Source: Clostridia bacterium (GTDB lineage: Bacteria; Bacillota; Clostridia; UBA1381). Taken from it: a stretch of 64,000 nucleotides of DNA. Of this stretch, positions 8,768-17,393 are shown one piece after another. The notes beneath the pieces were generated by a model. The model was not told where the DNA came from. It made no database searches and saw only the letters and a program-made list of their open reading frames with translations. A program made the position numbers and the translations under genes. Each line of letters starts with the position of its first letter. Within the stretch, counting starts at the first letter, position 1. Where the stretch lies: contig JAFQJD010000021.1 of assembly GCA_017415105.1 (NCBI GenBank), positions 1 to 64,000 of the forward strand. The letters run 5' to 3'.

Positions 8768-9184
8768 ATGCGTATAATGGGAATAGATTTTGGTGATGCA
8801 AGAGTCGGTGTTGCGGTTACTGACCCACTCGGTATTACCACGCAGGGCGTAGGTACGGTAAAAAACGGCGGAATAAAGAAACTTTTAGCAGAGCTTGGTG
8901 AAATAATTAACGAGTACAAGCCCGAGGAGATTGTAATAGGACTGCCGAAGAATATGGACGGCACAGAAGGTTTTCGTGCCGATGCAACTTATAAATTCGC
9001 AAAACGGTTGAGCGGGATTTATAACGGCAAAATTGAGTTTGTTGATGAGCGTCTCACAACGGTTGGTGCATCGCAGTTTTTGAACGTAACCAACACCCGT
9101 GGCGATAAGAGAAAGAGTGTAATAGACACCGTTTCTGCCTGTCTGATACTTGAAACGTATATGAAACGCAAAAATAACAGTTGA
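8768..9184 (+). CDS. ruvX: Holliday junction resolvase-like RuvX/YqgF
   Basis: A 138-aa YqgF/RuvX protein with an RNase H-like fold, implicated in 16S rRNA processing and proposed as a resolvase. N-terminal MGIDFGDARVGVAV carries the first acidic residue, FVDERLTT the next, and the C-terminal DTVSACLILE contributes another. GAGGGTG precedes the start. The ruvX-DUF1292 order matches yrrK-yrzB of Bacillus. Confidence 0.95.
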   Translation: MRIMGIDFGDARVGVAVTDPLGITTQGVGTVKNGGIKKLLAELGEIINEYKPEEIVIGLPKNMDGTEGFRADATYKFAKRLSGIYNGKIEFVDERLTTVGASQFLNVTNTRGDKRKSVIDTVSACLILETYMKRKNNS

Positions 9185-9209
9185 CAATTTTTGGTAAATA
9201 TATTAGAAT
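9181..9209 (+). promoter_or_regulatory. Promoter of DUF1292 gene
   Basis: TTGACA overlaps the ruvX stop, then 17 nt, TAGAAT. Confidence 0.65.
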
Positions 9210-9242
9210 AAGTATATAATATATTTAAGAAAGGAAAAGAAT

Positions 9243-9521
9243 ATGGAGAACAATATTATCTTATTGGAAGACGAAAACGGCGTAGAGATCGAGTTTGAAG
9301 TAATTGATGTTTATGAGCTTGACGGCGAAACATTTTTTGCTATGATCGAGTGCCTGCCGGAAGAAGAGCAGACAGACGACCTTGAGGTTCTCATTATGAG
9401 AGTAGAGGGCGATATCGAAAGCGAAGAAGCAGAGCTTGTTCCGATAGAGGACGAGGCAATGCTCCAGAAAGCATTTGATGAGTTTGTTAAGCGTGACGAA
9501 GAAGCGGCTAAAGGTGAATAA
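9243..9521 (+). CDS. DUF1292 (YrzB-like) protein
   Basis: A 92-aa, very acidic cytosolic protein of the DUF1292 family. It starts with a hydrophobic strand next to EDENGVEIEFEVIDV, typical for YrzB. AAGAAAGG precedes the ATG. It follows ruvX as in many Firmicutes. The function is unknown. A 6S RNA gene follows. Confidence 0.9.
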   Translation: MENNIILLEDENGVEIEFEVIDVYELDGETFFAMIECLPEEEQTDDLEVLIMRVEGDIESEEAELVPIEDEAMLQKAFDEFVKRDEEAAKGE

Positions 9522-9550
9522 TTTGTAACGCAAATGTAATGAAATACCAC

Positions 9551-9579
9551 TTGTATTTTAACATAAAATGTGGTATACT
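9551..9579 (+). promoter_or_regulatory. Sigma-A promoter of 6S RNA
   Basis: TTGTAT, 17 nt, TATACT. The expected start is near 9586. Confidence 0.75.
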
Positions 9580-9585
9580 CTAATT

Positions 9586-9794
9586 AAAGAAGAACCCCCT
9601 GAGGTTTCGCGTGTAAGAACCGTTTTTTTTACCAACACATTTATTAAGGGATGCTTACTCCGATGGGTGGCGCACATGCCTCCTTTCACTTATGTGATTG
9701 CCAGTGGACTTGTAAAGCCTGCGGGAAGCGACCCACCTGGATTTTCCAGGTAGAAATTCCGGTTCGACTCCACGGCTACTTTGGGGCCTTTTTT
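9586..9794 (+). ncRNA. ssrS: Probable 6S RNA
   Basis: A promoter-to-terminator unit of about 205 nt with no coding frame. Long-range pairing gives the elongated hairpin expected of 6S RNA, which binds sigma-A RNA polymerase. CCCC-GAG (9596-9603) pairs with CTTTGGGG (9779-9786), CGTG (9610-9613) with CACG (9771-9774), and GAACCG (9617-9622) with CGGTTC (9760-9765). Apical helices are CACAT/ATGTG (9673-9696) and ACCTGG/CCAGGT (9735-9751). It ends in TTTTTT at 9789-9794. I also recall GCCTGCGGGAAGCG as a 6S-like 3' segment. The place after ruvX-DUF1292 is plausible. Confidence 0.72.
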
Positions 9795-9828
9795 ATTGCG
9801 TTTTTTCTTATTTTGGCTACAGATTTTC

Positions 9829-9857
9829 TTGCAATAGAAAGTCATAAGGTGTATAAT
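9829..9857 (+). promoter_or_regulatory. Sigma-A promoter of M28-like peptidase
   Basis: TTGCAA, 17 nt, TATAAT, 28 nt before the ATG. Confidence 0.78.
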
Positions 9858-9885
9858 AAGGTAAATACGCACAGGAGGTAATATT

Positions 9886-11745
9886 ATGAAATCATATATT
9901 GATATTTTTAAAAATTCAATAAGTGCGGAGTTTTTGAAAAAACACACTGTTGCACTGATGGAAAGAGAGTTGCCGCAGACAACTCCTGCACAGCATCGTG
10001 CGGCAGATTACATATTTGACCTTATTAAAGAAAACGGTCTTGAAGCAGAACGATATAATTTTGTATCAGACGGAAAGAATGTGTGCTATGATGCGGCATT
10101 ACCTATGGCGTGGGATGTAAGCTATGCAACACTGTCTGTTGTTTCAGAATGGGACGGAGAGAGAGTAATCGCAGATTATCAAAAAGAGCCGTTTGCGATT
10201 GTAAGATATTCAGTCCCGACACCGCCCGAAGGTGTTACGACACGTGTTGTGCCGTGGGACAGAATGATGGGCGGTGAGGATGTAGAGGGTGCATTTGTTC
10301 TTGTTCCTTACGGCGTATTTGTAGGTGCAAAAACACTTGTTCCCATACTTGACAGAGGAGCAACAGGCTTCATTGGCGGAACGGTATCATCACATGAAGA
10401 AAAGCCTGACAGCACACACTGGATAAACGGTGCAACCGAAACAAATTCATGGTGCGTTAATGCTGACGAACGTAATTTTATTGGTTTTTCAGTAACACCA
10501 AGAATTCACGGAAAACTTACAGAGGCATGCAAAAAGGGCGATGTAATTGTAAAGGCGCAGACCGATGCTCACAGATACGCCGATACAATGCCGGCGGTTA
10601 CTGCATTTCTTCCGGGAGAGAGCGAGCGTGAGCTGTGGGTTATAGCCCATACTGCAGAACCACTTGAGGATGATAACAATGCCGGAGTAATCGGTGTAAT
10701 CCATTCACTTATCGCTATAAAGAAAGCAGTGGATGAGGGCAAATTGCCAAAACCGAAATATTCAATCAGATTGATGCTTTCGCCTGAGGCCTACGGACTT
10801 TGTGCGTTTGGAAAGTATTTTGGTGAGGTGCTTTATGACCGTTGCATTGGTGCGGTAAATGTAGACGGCATACCTACAGCGTTTGATTCGGAGTTAATTA
10901 GGCTACAGTATGCACCGTCACCTGTGCCGTTTTTTGGCAATATGGTAATGGAGGGAATCTGGCGTACATATGCATCAATTTCAGATAAATCTCCGTACAT
11001 CGACGAATGGTGGGGCGACCATTGGGATGATGATTGCTTCCTCTCAGATATAACGGTCGGCCTGCCGACTATTATGCCTGAAACTGTTTTCTATTCATGG
11101 CATAACTCAACACAAAGATACGGATATATTGACTATAACAAATTCGCAAGATCGCTTTGGATATATACCGCAACGATTGCGGCAATCGCAGTAAGCGAAA
11201 AAGATGTACTTGAAAAATTCCTGCCAACGGCAGTGGAGTATGCAAAAGTACGCCTTAATGATATTGCCAATACCTGTCCGCCACGAGAGGGAACAAACGC
11301 AACGGACAGGTTTAATTTCTGGAAAAATATAGAAATCGCAAATGTACGTGCGTTTGGTGGCGAAGATGTAAACAGAGAAGTAATTGATTCTGTATGTGAC
11401 AAAATAGAGGAGTATGCAAAAAAACTTAAATTGGTTCAGGCAGAGAAAAAAGCAACAGAAACTCCCGTGTTTGACTCGCTTGAGGATATCGTTATAGAAC
11501 GCAACTGTATAGGCGTTCCGAGAGACCTTATGAGAATCCCGCTTGAGAGAAGGTGGCATTCGTTTGACAAAACATTTATGAACCGTGTGTTCTGTCTATG
11601 TGACGGTAAAAAGACACTTAAAACTGTAGTTACCGAGGCGGAATGGGAGAATAAAAGGGCAAAAACAGAGGAGCAGTTAAGTGACTTTTTAAAAGCACTT
11701 GAGCTTCTTGCGGAGTTTGAATATATCAAACTTGAAAGAAAATAA
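9886..11745 (+). CDS. M28-type zinc aminopeptidase-like protein
   Basis: A 619-aa cytosolic protein related to M28/aminopeptidase-Y metallopeptidases. A PA-like insert domain (about 90-220) precedes the peptidase core, where ELWVIAHTAEP and EDDNNAGV match the HxD...DDN(A/S)G zinc-site region and LSPEAYG matches the Glu region. The usual HTD reads HTA here, so zinc binding may be altered. The C-terminal 130 residues are helical. GGAGGTAAT precedes the ATG. It is monocistronic with its own promoter and terminator. The substrate is unknown. Confidence 0.75.
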   Translation: MKSYIDIFKNSISAEFLKKHTVALMERELPQTTPAQHRAADYIFDLIKENGLEAERYNFVSDGKNVCYDAALPMAWDVSYATLSVVSEWDGERVIADYQKEPFAIVRYSVPTPPEGVTTRVVPWDRMMGGEDVEGAFVLVPYGVFVGAKTLVPILDRGATGFIGGTVSSHEEKPDSTHWINGATETNSWCVNADERNFIGFSVTPRIHGKLTEACKKGDVIVKAQTDAHRYADTMPAVTAFLPGESERELWVIAHTAEPLEDDNNAGVIGVIHSLIAIKKAVDEGKLPKPKYSIRLMLSPEAYGLCAFGKYFGEVLYDRCIGAVNVDGIPTAFDSELIRLQYAPSPVPFFGNMVMEGIWRTYASISDKSPYIDEWWGDHWDDDCFLSDITVGLPTIMPETVFYSWHNSTQRYGYIDYNKFARSLWIYTATIAAIAVSEKDVLEKFLPTAVEYAKVRLNDIANTCPPREGTNATDRFNFWKNIEIANVRAFGGEDVNREVIDSVCDKIEEYAKKLKLVQAEKKATETPVFDSLEDIVIERNCIGVPRDLMRIPLERRWHSFDKTFMNRVFCLCDGKKTLKTVVTEAEWENKRAKTEEQLSDFLKALELLAEFEYIKLERK

Positions 11746-11754
11746 TGCATAAGG

Positions 11755-11785
11755 ACGGATTGTTGTTAAAACAGTCCGTTTTTTT
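11755..11785 (+). terminator. Intrinsic terminator after peptidase
   Basis: ACGGATTGTT, short loop, AACAGTCCGT, TTTTTTT. Confidence 0.85.
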
Positions 11786-11806
11786 GTAAAATTTTTGTGA
11801 TTTACC

Positions 11807-11835
11807 TTTACAAAACGGCAAAAAAAGGGTATAAT
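11807..11835 (+). promoter_or_regulatory. Sigma-A promoter of the 12-20 kb run
   Basis: TTTACA, 17 nt, TATAAT. No other clear promoter is seen before about 20.7 kb, so a long operon is likely. Confidence 0.72.
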
Positions 11836-11874
11836 AGAATACAGATACTTCTGCGATAAGGAGAAATGGTTACA

Positions 11875-12525
11875 ATGGCATATATTTTAGATAAATTAAT
11901 AATGATACCTATGGTTCTTGTTGCACTTATGTTCCATGAGCTTGCACATGGCTGGGTATCAATGAAGCTTGGTGATCCGACACCTAAATATCAGGGCAGA
12001 ATGACTTTGAATCCTTTAGCACACCTTGACCCTGTAGGAACGCTTCTTATGATTCTTACAGGCTTTGGCTGGGCAAAACCAGTGGAGATAAATCCGAGAT
12101 ACTATAAAGACCCCAAAAAGGGAATGGCACTTACTGCATTAGCAGGTCCCATTACAAACTTTTTGCTTGCAGTGGTTGCTATGCTTATATACGGCGTAAT
12201 ATTTGTTATATACTTAAAGACCGGAATTTTTGCGGATTCTATGAGCAATATCGGATATATCCTTATGCGGTTTGTTATGCTCAATCTGTGTTTTATGGTA
12301 TTTAACTTTATCCCGATTCCGCCGCTTGACGGATCAAGGATACTTGGCGTATTCCTGTCAAACCGTGCGTATTTTAAGCTACAGCAGTATGAAAGATACA
12401 GCTTTATTGCTATAATACTTCTCTCGGCAACGGGAGCGTTTGACAGTATAATAGGTACAGGTGTGGGCGTAGTATTTGACTATATGCTTATGGGACTTGA
12501 AAAACTTGTTATAATGGTGGTATAA
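11875..12525 (+). CDS. Site-2 protease family (M50) membrane metalloprotease
   Basis: A 216-aa integral membrane zinc protease of the YwhC/S2P type. HELAH (H21, E22, H25) lies in the first membrane helix, and a later IPPLDGSR supplies the Asp zinc ligand. There are about five to six membrane spans. AAGGAG fits the ATG at 11875 better than the ATG at 11866, which lies 2 nt from it. It is immediately followed by scpA. S2P-scpA-scpB is a common clostridial arrangement; the substrate is unknown. Confidence 0.9.
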   Translation: MAYILDKLIMIPMVLVALMFHELAHGWVSMKLGDPTPKYQGRMTLNPLAHLDPVGTLLMILTGFGWAKPVEINPRYYKDPKKGMALTALAGPITNFLLAVVAMLIYGVIFVIYLKTGIFADSMSNIGYILMRFVMLNLCFMVFNFIPIPPLDGSRILGVFLSNRAYFKLQQYERYSFIAIILLSATGAFDSIIGTGVGVVFDYMLMGLEKLVIMVV

Positions 12526-13260
12526 ATGGAAGAAATGAAATATAAGCTTGAAAGCTTTGAGGGGCCTTTGGACTTGCTCTTAACGCTTATCAAGAAAAAT
12601 AAAGTAAGCATATGGGACATCCCGATTGTTGAGATAACAGACCAGTATCTTGAAGCGATTGAAGGTATTGAAAAGACGATGCTTGACAATACGGGCGAGT
12701 TCATAATTCTTGCGTCACAGCTTCTGTACATAAAGTCGAAGATGCTTCTTCCGAAGGACGAGGAAGAGGACGAGGAAGACCCGAGAGAAGAGCTTGCACA
12801 GCGTCTTTATGAATATAAGAAAATCAAGGAAGCATCGCAGGAGATGCGAAAAAGTGAGTTTTCGTCAAAGTATATGGTGTTCCGTGAGGAAGAGGACATT
12901 AAATTCCCGATCCCTGAATACAACATTGACCATACGATAGACGAGCTTATAGACGCATTCGATATGATTTTTGCACGTCGCATACGTCGTGCAAAGCCTG
13001 AAAAACGTGCATTTTACGGTATTGTAGGCCGTGAGCTTGTTTCAGTTGACGATATGGTTGTAAAAATTGAAAATGTTTTGCAGGCAAAGCGGAAAGTTGA
13101 GTTTTCGTCATTATTCAGACCGGATGACTCAAGACCGGAAATGATTGCAACATTTATGGCATTACTTGAAATGATAAAGCTCAATCAAATACGGGCTGAC
13201 TATGATGAGAAGAAGAAGGAATTTATCATAAGCGAACATAAAAACAAGGCGAAAGGATAA
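12526..13260 (+). CDS. scpA: Segregation and condensation protein A
   Basis: The 244-aa kleisin subunit of the SMC-ScpAB condensin that organises the chromosome. The N-terminal FEGPLDLLLTLIKK is the family hallmark and binds SMC. The C-terminal region is a winged helix. The start codon directly follows the upstream stop, indicating translational coupling. Confidence 0.96.
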   Translation: MEEMKYKLESFEGPLDLLLTLIKKNKVSIWDIPIVEITDQYLEAIEGIEKTMLDNTGEFIILASQLLYIKSKMLLPKDEEEDEEDPREELAQRLYEYKKIKEASQEMRKSEFSSKYMVFREEEDIKFPIPEYNIDHTIDELIDAFDMIFARRIRRAKPEKRAFYGIVGRELVSVDDMVVKIENVLQAKRKVEFSSLFRPDDSRPEMIATFMALLEMIKLNQIRADYDEKKKEFIISEHKNKAKG

Positions 13261-13266
13261 GATTTG

Positions 13267-13863
13267 ATGAAAAACTTGAAATGTGCTATTGAGAGCATAT
13301 TATTTGCTGCAGGTGAGGCGGTAAAAACTGCGAAACTTGCCGTAGTTCTTGAAAAATCGGTTGATGAAGTTGATGAGGCGGCAATGGAGCTTAAAGCCGA
13401 GTATGATAGGGACAAGCGTGGCTTTGCTATAATAGAGATTTCTGAGGGCTATCAGATTTGCTCACGTCCTGATTACTATAACTACATACGTGAGATACTT
13501 GGCGAACAGCGTAATCAGCCACTATCAAATGCGGCAATGGAAGCATTGGCAATAGTTGCGTATAAACAACCCGTAACAAGGGGTATGATAGAAAAGGTAA
13601 GAGGTGTGAACTCTGACGGTTGTGTGAGCAGACTCTATGAGCGTGGGCTTATTGAGGAAGCCGGCAGACTTGATGCACCGGGACGCCCTGTACTCTACAA
13701 GACTACCGATACATTCCTGCGTTGCTTCGGATTAAAAACGCCGCAGGATCTGCCGCCGATTAACTTCCAGATGACAATCCCCGAGCTTATGGAAACGGGA
13801 GAACAATTGTCAATTATAGAAGATACGGAAGATACAGCAGAAGAGGTAAAGGCAGAGGAATAA
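13267..13863 (+). CDS. scpB: Segregation and condensation protein B
   Basis: A 198-aa ScpB, the dimeric winged-helix partner of ScpA. IESILFAAGEAV and ALAIVAYKQPVTRGMIEKVRGV are characteristic. The ATG at 13267 is chosen over a TTG one codon earlier. An acidic C-terminal tail follows the second winged helix. Confidence 0.96.
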   Translation: MKNLKCAIESILFAAGEAVKTAKLAVVLEKSVDEVDEAAMELKAEYDRDKRGFAIIEISEGYQICSRPDYYNYIREILGEQRNQPLSNAAMEALAIVAYKQPVTRGMIEKVRGVNSDGCVSRLYERGLIEEAGRLDAPGRPVLYKTTDTFLRCFGLKTPQDLPPINFQMTIPELMETGEQLSIIEDTEDTAEEVKAEE

Positions 13864-13886
13864 TTATATGAAAGGGAGAATGTAAT

Positions 13887-14504
13887 ATGACTGCATTGGT
13901 TGTGATTTTGATAATAATTGCGATTTTTGCACTCCTCTTGCATATCCCCGTAAGAATAAAAATATATGCAAAATATGAAAACAGCAGGCTTGTACATGAT
14001 TACAGAGTTAAATACGGATTTATAACCGTAAAAACACGTTCCGGAAAAAAAGAAAAAAAGAAGCCTGACCCAAAAGTGGAAAATACAAAAAAAGATAAAC
14101 CGTCACCGCTTGCAATAATACGGTTTATAAAAGAAAACATAGAGCTTGTAAAACGGCTCATAAAGGATGTTGCAGGCTACACTACAAAAAAACTTGTAAG
14201 GATTGAAAAGTTTAAAATTACGGCAGTTTTGGGCACAGACGATGCAATGGACACCGGACTGATATACGGCGGTGCATCGGCGTTTTTGTATAACACAGTG
14301 GGTTTTATGGAACGCAGAATCAGGATGAAAAACATAATGATTGATTTTAAACCTGAATTCACCGAATCTAAAATATTTATTGAATTTGAGAGCATAATAA
14401 GAACGAAAATATACAATGTTATAGGGCTGGCATTGATTGCACTTCTGCGTGCTATGCCGCTTATAAAAAAGAGAGGAGAAATAAACAATGGCAAATCCGA
14501 TTAA
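13887..14504 (+). CDS. DUF2953 membrane-associated protein (YtfI-like)
   Basis: A 205-aa protein with one N-terminal membrane helix (about 3-22), a basic Lys-rich linker (about 50-75) and a DUF2953 domain with LGTDDAMDTGLIYGGA. It overlaps gerW by 17 nt. In Bacillus the pair ytfI-ytfJ is a forespore-expressed unit, so a spore role is likely. Confidence 0.85.
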   Translation: MTALVVILIIIAIFALLLHIPVRIKIYAKYENSRLVHDYRVKYGFITVKTRSGKKEKKKPDPKVENTKKDKPSPLAIIRFIKENIELVKRLIKDVAGYTTKKLVRIEKFKITAVLGTDDAMDTGLIYGGASAFLYNTVGFMERRIRMKNIMIDFKPEFTESKIFIEFESIIRTKIYNVIGLALIALLRAMPLIKKRGEINNGKSD

Positions 14505-14874
14505 AGACCTCATTGAAAGCACTATCAATTCACTTGACGGAATGTTTACATCAGAAAGCATTCTGGGCGAAACTGTAACCGCACCGGATGGCACAATGAT
14601 AATACCGATGTCAAAGGTATCGTTCGGTGTCGGCGGTGGCGGATGCGAGTTCAAGGAAACAAACAATGCAGGAAACAATCTTTTTGGTGGCGGTGTTGGT
14701 GCAGGTGCATCAATAAAGCCGGAGGGATTTCTTGTTATAACAAAGATGGGCAGTGTAAGATTTGTTTCGGCAGGCGGCGGCTCAAATGTAGCAGAAAAGC
14801 TTGTTGACTATGCACCCGAGCTTGTTGAGAGAATAACAGAACTTTTTAAGAAAAAGGAAAAAACAGAAGAATGA
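14488..14874 (+). CDS. gerW: Spore protein GerW/YtfJ
   Basis: A 128-aa GerW family protein needed for germination responses in Bacillus spores. PIKDLIESTINSLDGM starts the family domain, the glycine-rich core contains FGVGGGGCEF, and GFLVIT precedes a charged C-terminus. The gene overlaps both neighbours, which points to tight translational coupling. Its presence supports a spore-forming host. Confidence 0.94.
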   Translation: MANPIKDLIESTINSLDGMFTSESILGETVTAPDGTMIIPMSKVSFGVGGGGCEFKETNNAGNNLFGGGVGAGASIKPEGFLVITKMGSVRFVSAGGGSNVAEKLVDYAPELVERITELFKKKEKTEE

Positions 14875-16733
14875 TAACACTAAAAGATAAAATCTTATCA
14901 AAGGTTACAAAACCGACACGTTATACGGGCGGTGAGCTTAATGCGGTGATAAAAGACCCGAAAACCGTCGATATACGTTTCGGTTTCTGTTTCCCTGATG
15001 TGTATGAGATTGCAATGTCGCATCTCGGACTTAAGATAATATACCATACTTTGAATACACGCCCGGATACATACTGCGAGCGTGTGTTTGCTCCGTGGGA
15101 TGATATGGAGCAGGAAATGAGAAAGTATGATATGCCTCTTTTTGCACTTGAAACAGGCGATGCAGTTACGCATTTTGATATGCTTGGTTTTACGTTGCAG
15201 TATGAGCTTTCATACTCAAATATAGTAAATATGCTCGACCTTGCAAAAATCCCCGTTCTTGCAGCGGAAAGAAGCGAGGAATATCCGATAATATACGGCG
15301 GAGGTCCGTGTGCATACAATGCAGAACCAATTGCTGATATTTTTGATTTCTTTATGCTTGGCGAGGGAGAAGAGCAGGTCCATGAAACTATGGACGTACT
15401 TAAGGAATGGAAAAAAGAAGGCAAAAAAAGCAAGAAAGAGCTTTTGGAACGCCTTGTTAAAATAGATGGAATATATGTCCCTTCATTCTATGATGTGGAG
15501 TACACGGAACAGGGGACAGTAAAAACGATAACTCCAAATAACCCCAATGCACCAAAAACAATACTTAAACGTGTTGTTAAGGACTTTGACGCAACTTATG
15601 CACCCGACACTATTATAGTACCGTTTGGTGAGGTTGTTCACGACAGAGTGATGCTTGAGGTTATGCGTGGCTGTATGCGTGGCTGCAGATTCTGTCAGGC
15701 AGGTTATATCTATAGACCGCTGCGTGAGAGAAAGCCTGAAACATTGCTGTCTCTTGCAGATGACCTGCTTTCAAAAAGCGGTTTTGATGAGATTTCGCTA
15801 TCATCGCTTTCAACAAGTGATTTTACGGGCTTACCGTGTCTTACTGACGGACTTTTAAAGATAACCGAGGAAAAGAAAATCGGTCTTTCACTTCCGTCAT
15901 TACGTATAGACAACTTTTCGCTTGAGCTTATGGAAAAGGTGCAAAAGGTCAGAAAATCGGGAATAACATTCGCACCCGAGGCAGGCACTCAAAGGCTCCG
16001 TGATGTTATAAACAAGAATATAACAGAGGAAAATATTTTACAGTCAACCGCACTTCTTTTTGCCGGTGGCTGGACAAATGTAAAGCTGTATTTTATGATA
16101 GGCTTACCGACAGAAACAGATACAGACGTATGCGGTATTGCAGAGCTTGCAGGCCGTGTGCTTGATGTGTATTTTGAAATACCCAAAGAAGAACGTGCAA
16201 AGAACATAAATATAACGGTCAGCACATCTTCGTTTGTGCCAAAGCCGTTTACGGCATTTCAGTGGGTGGGAATGAATTCGCGTGAGGAAATTATACGCAA
16301 GCAAAAGCTTATAAAGGATTCGATTCCGTCAAAGCGTATCCGATATACTTATCACGATAACAAGACAAGCTACCTTGAGGGAGTGTTTTCACGTGGTGAC
16401 AGACGTCTGTGCAAGTCAATTATAAAGGCGGTTGAGCTTGGCTGTAAGTTTGACGGCTGGGGTGAGTTTTTTGACTTTGATAAATGGATGCAGGCATTTG
16501 ACCAAACCGGCATTGATCCTGATTTCTATACTGCACGTGAGCGTTCGTACGATGAGGTTTTGCCGTGGGATCACATTGATGTAGGAGTAACAAAGGAATT
16601 CTTGATGAACGAAAACGAAAAGGCAAAAGCAGAATCTACCACTCCGCATTGCAGACTTGAATGTTCAAAATGCGGTGCTCACAGATTTAAAACCGGTGTA
16701 TGTACCGAGAGAAGAGGTGCAGACAATGGCTAA
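14871..16733 (+). CDS. TIGR03960-type radical SAM protein
   Basis: A 620-aa radical SAM enzyme of the uncharacterised TIGR03960 group. An N-terminal B12-binding-like region (about 20-160) precedes the [4Fe-4S] motif RGCMRGCRFC (CxxxCxxC), and FAPEAGTQRLRDVINK follows. The C-terminus ends in a Cys pair (LECSKCG), suggesting a small zinc site. It overlaps gerW (ATGATAA) and overlaps its partner gene by 8 nt. The reaction is unknown; co-occurrence with the next gene suggests a joint RNA-related role, which is inference. Confidence 0.92.
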   Translation: MITLKDKILSKVTKPTRYTGGELNAVIKDPKTVDIRFGFCFPDVYEIAMSHLGLKIIYHTLNTRPDTYCERVFAPWDDMEQEMRKYDMPLFALETGDAVTHFDMLGFTLQYELSYSNIVNMLDLAKIPVLAAERSEEYPIIYGGGPCAYNAEPIADIFDFFMLGEGEEQVHETMDVLKEWKKEGKKSKKELLERLVKIDGIYVPSFYDVEYTEQGTVKTITPNNPNAPKTILKRVVKDFDATYAPDTIIVPFGEVVHDRVMLEVMRGCMRGCRFCQAGYIYRPLRERKPETLLSLADDLLSKSGFDEISLSSLSTSDFTGLPCLTDGLLKITEEKKIGLSLPSLRIDNFSLELMEKVQKVRKSGITFAPEAGTQRLRDVINKNITEENILQSTALLFAGGWTNVKLYFMIGLPTETDTDVCGIAELAGRVLDVYFEIPKEERAKNINITVSTSSFVPKPFTAFQWVGMNSREEIIRKQKLIKDSIPSKRIRYTYHDNKTSYLEGVFSRGDRRLCKSIIKAVELGCKFDGWGEFFDFDKWMQAFDQTGIDPDFYTARERSYDEVLPWDHIDVGVTKEFLMNENEKAKAESTTPHCRLECSKCGAHRFKTGVCTERRGADNG

Positions 16734-17379
16734 ATATATAGTGAAATACGGACGTGATGACCGTGTGAAATTCATTTCACACCTTGATTTTGTAAGATGC
16801 TTTCACAGGGCAGTAAGACGTTCTGCACTTAACTTTGAGTTCTCGCAGGGCTTTAATCCGCATCCGGTAATGACTATAGCACAGCCCCTGCCGGTGTGTG
16901 TTACAAGTGAGAGCGAGTATATGAAGGTCGGTTTTGTTACGGATATGTCCGATAATGAGATAAAAGACGAGCTTAATCGTAGAATGCCGCCGGGGTTTAC
17001 GGTATATGCCGTAAGGCGTGTAGAGGGCAAGGAAATTGACCTTACAAAAATCAATATGGCAGAATATATCACAGAAATCGAGTGTGAGAGCCCGTGTGAT
17101 ATCGAAAAACTACTTAACGAAAAAGAGCTTGTTGTACCCAAAAAAACAAAAAGCGGTATAAGGGATTCGGATATCCGTCCGCATATCTTTGAGCTTGAAA
17201 AGCTCGGATTTACAGACGGAGTTATGACAGTACGTATGACAGTTTCATGTGGAAGCACATACAACTTAAAACCTGAAACTGTGGTTAGTGCTGCAGAAAA
17301 GTATATCGACGGATTTTCAGCAACTTTTTGTACATCACACAGAAAAAGTATGCTTATTGATAAAAAAGAAATAATGTAA
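16726..17379 (+). CDS. TIGR03936/DUF2344 radical-SAM-linked protein
   Basis: A 217-aa DUF2344 protein. The N-terminal RVKFISHLDFVRCFHRAVRR and FNPHPVMTIAQPLPV are diagnostic. It almost always follows or is fused to TIGR03960. The start at 16726 after AGAAGAGGTG overlaps the upstream stop. A longer frame opening upstream lies inside the upstream gene and is rejected. Confidence 0.92.
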   Translation: MAKYIVKYGRDDRVKFISHLDFVRCFHRAVRRSALNFEFSQGFNPHPVMTIAQPLPVCVTSESEYMKVGFVTDMSDNEIKDELNRRMPPGFTVYAVRRVEGKEIDLTKINMAEYITEIECESPCDIEKLLNEKELVVPKKTKSGIRDSDIRPHIFELEKLGFTDGVMTVRMTVSCGSTYNLKPETVVSAAEKYIDGFSATFCTSHRKSMLIDKKEIM

Positions 17380-17393
17380 ACAAGGAGAACACA

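Noticed and set aside
9740-9794. tRNA- or tmRNA-like 3' end (GGTTCGACTCC)
   Set aside because: No acceptor stem or CCA follows, and the T-stem does not pair; the GGTTC pairs instead with GAACC at 9617-9622.
16657-16725. Longer start of the DUF2344 protein
   Set aside because: It lies inside the upstream radical SAM gene in another frame and lacks a ribosome site; 16726 has one.
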